A model generated the notes under the pieces. It was not told the DNA's origin, ran no database searches, and saw only the letters and a program-made list of their open reading frames with translations. From contig CAXNKG010000006.1 of NCBI GenBank assembly GCA_964202965.1, positions 1-64,000 on the forward strand: DNA of 64,000 nt, written 5' to 3'. How positions within the stretch are numbered: the stretch's first letter is position 1; the number at the start of each line of letters is the position of its first letter. Both the position numbers and the translations under genes were made by a program. The stretch is from CAXNKG01 sp964202965. Lineage in GTDB: Bacteria > Acidobacteriota > Vicinamibacteria > Vicinamibacterales > UBA2999. Of the stretch, positions 60,541 through 64,000 are shown one piece after another.

Positions 60541-60638
60541 TTTTGACTTCTGACTTTTGACTTCTGACTTTTGACCTTTGACTTCTGACTTTTGACCTTT
60601 GACTTTTGACCTTTGACTTTTGACTTTTGACCTTTGAC
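60541..60638. repeat. Fourteen-unit heptad array, TTTTGAC type, between lepA and lepB
   Basis: Exactly 14 consecutive 7-nt units (98 bp): TTTTGAC, TTCTGAC and CTTTGAC in varying order. It abuts the lepA stop codon (60639-60641) with no gap and ends 3 nt before the lepB ATG. The same unit type occurs at 3121-3186. Confidence 0.95.
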
Positions 60639-62441
<1,803 letters not shown>

Positions 62442-62458
62442 GCGGTGATGATCAGGAA

Positions 62459-62464
62459 ATTATA
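62459..62464 (-). promoter_or_regulatory. -10 element for lepA
   Basis: Perfect TATAAT on the minus strand, 17 nt before the lepA ATG, giving a leader of about 11 nt. The upstream -35 region falls in a GGCTTCA-type heptad array and shows no consensus. Confidence 0.55.
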
Positions 62465-62470
62465 CCTGTC

Positions 62471-62505
62471 GGCTTCAGGCTACGGGCTTTTGGCTTCAGG
62501 CCGGG
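62471..62505. repeat. Heptad array, GGCTTCA type
   Basis: Five 7-nt units: GGCTTCA, GGCTACG, GGCTTTT, GGCTTCA, GGCCGGG. It spans the stop codon (62496-62498) of the methyltransferase remnant and continues downstream toward lepA. Confidence 0.65.
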
Positions 62506-63551
62506 ATGCCGACGACATCGTAGACCTTGAGGACTTCGTCGCCATAGTGGTTGATGACCTTGATGGCGATCCTGCCGGTCTCTGGAGGCCCAAAGGGACG
62601 ACTGACGGTGCTGTAGAGCGTCGCCCACGCGGCCTCGTTGATCTCGGCACGAAGCGCCCGCTTCAACTTCTCATACGGCTCGTCGCCACCGGTGAAATAC
62701 GCGTGCCGGACAAAGAAACTCTCGCCGTTGTAATTGGTGTCGATAAACCAGCACGCGATGTCATCGGTCGAGTGGCTGCGGATCTGGCCCGTCGTCGGGT
62801 CGTAGACGTCGACGCCGCGCACTTCGACCGTCAGATTGCCGTCGATCCCGTCGGTCGCGACCTTGATGTCGGGCTCGCCGAAGACCATGAACAGGTTGCC
62901 CGCGCCGGTCTTCTTGAGCAGTTCGTCGCCCATGGAAAGATCGGGGTTCATCCGCGTGACGAGGACGGTCAACTTGCCGTAGCGTTTGGCTTCCTCGGAC
63001 ACGTGCGGGTCGAACGCGAATGCACAGACGACGAGCACGTCGAAGCCGACACCCTGCACGGCCTCCTTGGCGGCCTCCTTCACATGCTGGGCGCCTGCGG
63101 TGCCGTGTTCGGGACCGATTGACACAGCGATTCGCCGCGTCGTGCCGTCGGAATCGACGTATTCACCGGCCGCCTGGATCCAGCGCCCGGCGTGCGGCTC
63201 GAGCCGCGTGAACACGAGCCGCTCGTTCTTGACCGTGTTCTGGACGCCGGCCTTGCGCAGGTTGTCGAGAATCATCTGCTCGAACTGCACCGCGGTGTCG
63301 CGCTGGCCTTCACGCTCGGCCACCGGCCGTTCTTCTTCCACCGCGAGCACACGATGCGGCGAAAGGCTCTCGACCGTGAACGGCCCCGCCACGCGGATCC
63401 GCTTCGCGTCTTCGTACGGCTTGTCGAACAGAAACTCCGTATCGGCATGTTTCTGAATCGCCGCGTCGATCTCGTCCCGTGTCATCCCTTCGCGGATGTC
63501 AGGGTTATTGGCAATCGATTTGAGCGTGACGTGGGGGACGCGCTTGTACAC
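62496..63551 (-). pseudogene. C-terminal fragment of a type III-like adenine DNA methyltransferase
   Basis: A 351-residue open frame that begins abruptly with YKRVPHVTLKSIANNP at a GTG codon and lacks the N-terminal catalytic motifs (no DPPY, no FxGxG). Segments such as GPFTVESLSPHRV, TTGQIRSHSTDDIACWFID, ESFFVRHAYFTGGDEPYEKLKRALRAEI and IAIKVINHYGDEVLKVYDV are, as I recall them, the C-terminal region of large site-specific Mod-type methyltransferases of about 900-1000 residues. The fragment remains open with no frameshift, but it cannot methylate DNA alone. A restriction-subunit remnant lies directly upstream, so the locus is a deletion product. Confidence 0.7.
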
Positions 63552-63556
63552 AAACC

Positions 63557-63709
63557 CCCTTCCTCGCCGAACTTGAAATGCCGGTTCGGCTCGTCGAAGG
63601 GTGAATTGAGGATTGGATTGTCGATGACGACGGGCGCCACGCCGGGAATGTACCTTACCTGCGAAGCAAACCCAACCTTCGTGACCTTCGTGTTCTTTGT
63701 GGCTTCAGG
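63557..63709 (-). pseudogene. N-terminal remnant of a type III restriction endonuclease subunit
   Basis: An open stretch with no start codon, in a different frame from the Mod fragment. About 34 residues (63658 to 63557) read VRYIPGVAPVVIDNP, then ILNSPFDEPNRHFKFGEEG. This resembles the conserved N terminus of Res-type helicase-nucleases (I-x-NPILNSPFxEPxRHF). It stops being homologous exactly where the Mod C-terminal sequence begins, in another frame, indicating one deletion that joined the start of res to the end of mod. Confidence 0.55.
63677..63703. repeat. Three-unit nonamer array
   Basis: Three consecutive 9-nt units: CTTCGTGAC, CTTCGTGTT, CTTTGTGGC. It lies in the gap between the restriction-modification remnant and the TfoX-like gene, beyond the recognisable Res homology. 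Confidence 0.5.
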
Positions 63710-63731
63710 TTAGGGATCCGGCTGCCCTCGT

Positions 63732-64000
63732 TCAGGGCCGCTTCTTGCGGGGCAGCGTACGCGCGCGCGCGGCCACGCGCACCGACGCTCCAGCCCAGGC
63801 CGCCAGCTCGTCGTCGTCCTCGATGACGCGAGCCGGCACCTGGTAGTAGGGCATGGTCATGGCCTTGCCGGCGTACGGCTTGAACGCCGTCATGCCCGCG
63901 GCTTCGAATTGGCCGCGGTTGCTGTCATCCACCTTCAGGTACAGGGTGTCGGCGGCCAGGATGCCGAAGAACAGGTCACCAGCATAGAGTCCGACGCCGC
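63732..64000 (-). CDS. TfoX/Sxy N-terminal-domain protein (partial, runs off the window)
   Basis: The last 89 codons of a leftward gene whose start lies beyond the window. The visible protein begins VGLYAGDLFFGILAADTLY and continues LKVDDSNRGQFEAAGM, TMPYYQVPARVIEDDDELAAW, ending in a basic tail (RTLPRKKRP). The GLYxGDLFFGxxAxDTLYLKVD pattern is the TfoX N-terminal domain, found in competence regulators Sxy/TfoX and in many stand-alone small proteins of unknown role. Nothing else in the window suggests competence. Confidence 0.85.
   Translation of the reverse strand, partial: GVGLYAGDLFFGILAADTLYLKVDDSNRGQFEAAGMTAFKPYAGKAMTMPYYQVPARVIEDDDELAAWAGASVRVAARARTLPRKKRP

Noticed and set aside
60541..60638. 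The heptad array as a CRISPR array
   Set aside because: Units are 7 nt with no spacers, and there are no cas genes in the window.

Overview
The window is a high-GC chromosomal segment from a Gram-negative bacterium. LptD, TonB-receptor, outer-membrane-barrel and Tat/Sec-exported genes show an outer membrane. The mix of an Oar-like TonB receptor with a carboxypeptidase-regulatory domain, DUF6152 proteins, HEAT-repeat proteins and a large exported-protein complement suggests Acidobacteriota, most likely class Vicinamibacteria. That placement is inference from gene content; no rRNA or tRNA gene is present to confirm it.

Layout. 0-11 kb holds a HEAT/cyclophilin lipoprotein, then a rightward housekeeping and envelope run: deoxynucleoside kinase, accD, folC, lptD, rmlA, rmlB and a sugar-nucleotide reductase. 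11-17.5 kb holds a leftward thiC operon under a TPP riboswitch, whose second gene is an exported FAH-family enzyme, plus a divergent proline-rich cupin protein, a TM2-like protein, a methyltransferase and an NPP-type phosphodiesterase. 17.5-31 kb is an accessory region with visibly lower GC and strong Shine-Dalgarno sites. It has a rightward DUF6152 / W-D/E-G-family / lipocalin-like trio and a leftward array of ten genes: two more W-D/E-G-family paralogs, a second DUF6152, two tandem VOC proteins separated by a 54-residue Tat protein, a lipoprotein with a C-terminal CxxCH, a Tat-exported SnoaL-like protein, a large TonB receptor and a membrane-fused spermidine-synthase homologue. This looks like an exported import and transformation system without a name.

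31-40.6 kb looks like a 5-oxoproline/lactam locus: MHS-family and dicarboxylate/glutamate symporters, a full-length ATP-dependent 5-oxoprolinase, an exported alpha/beta hydrolase, and PxpC/PxpB without PxpA. 40.7-50.7 kb has a TPR protein, a membrane protein coupled to a MetE-like enzyme, a bicupin coupled to an M1 aminopeptidase, and a cupredoxin / outer-membrane barrel / HupE-UreJ triad. 50.7-64 kb returns to housekeeping: SDR, RlmI, GlyA, a DinG-type helicase, a TPR protein coupled to YggS, CstA, LepB and LepA. It ends in a decayed type III restriction-modification locus and a truncated TfoX-like gene.

Three sequence-level signals stand out. First, period-7 tandem arrays of several unrelated units sit against gene ends, mostly at stop codons. 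One pair of arrays encodes the signal peptide of the HEAT/cyclophilin protein. Second, a 58-bp REPIN-like palindrome lies in frame inside the helicase gene. Third, overlapping divergent -10 elements (thiC/cupin and rlmI/glyA) and -10 boxes 6-9 nt before start codons suggest bidirectional promoters and leaderless or near-leaderless mRNAs.
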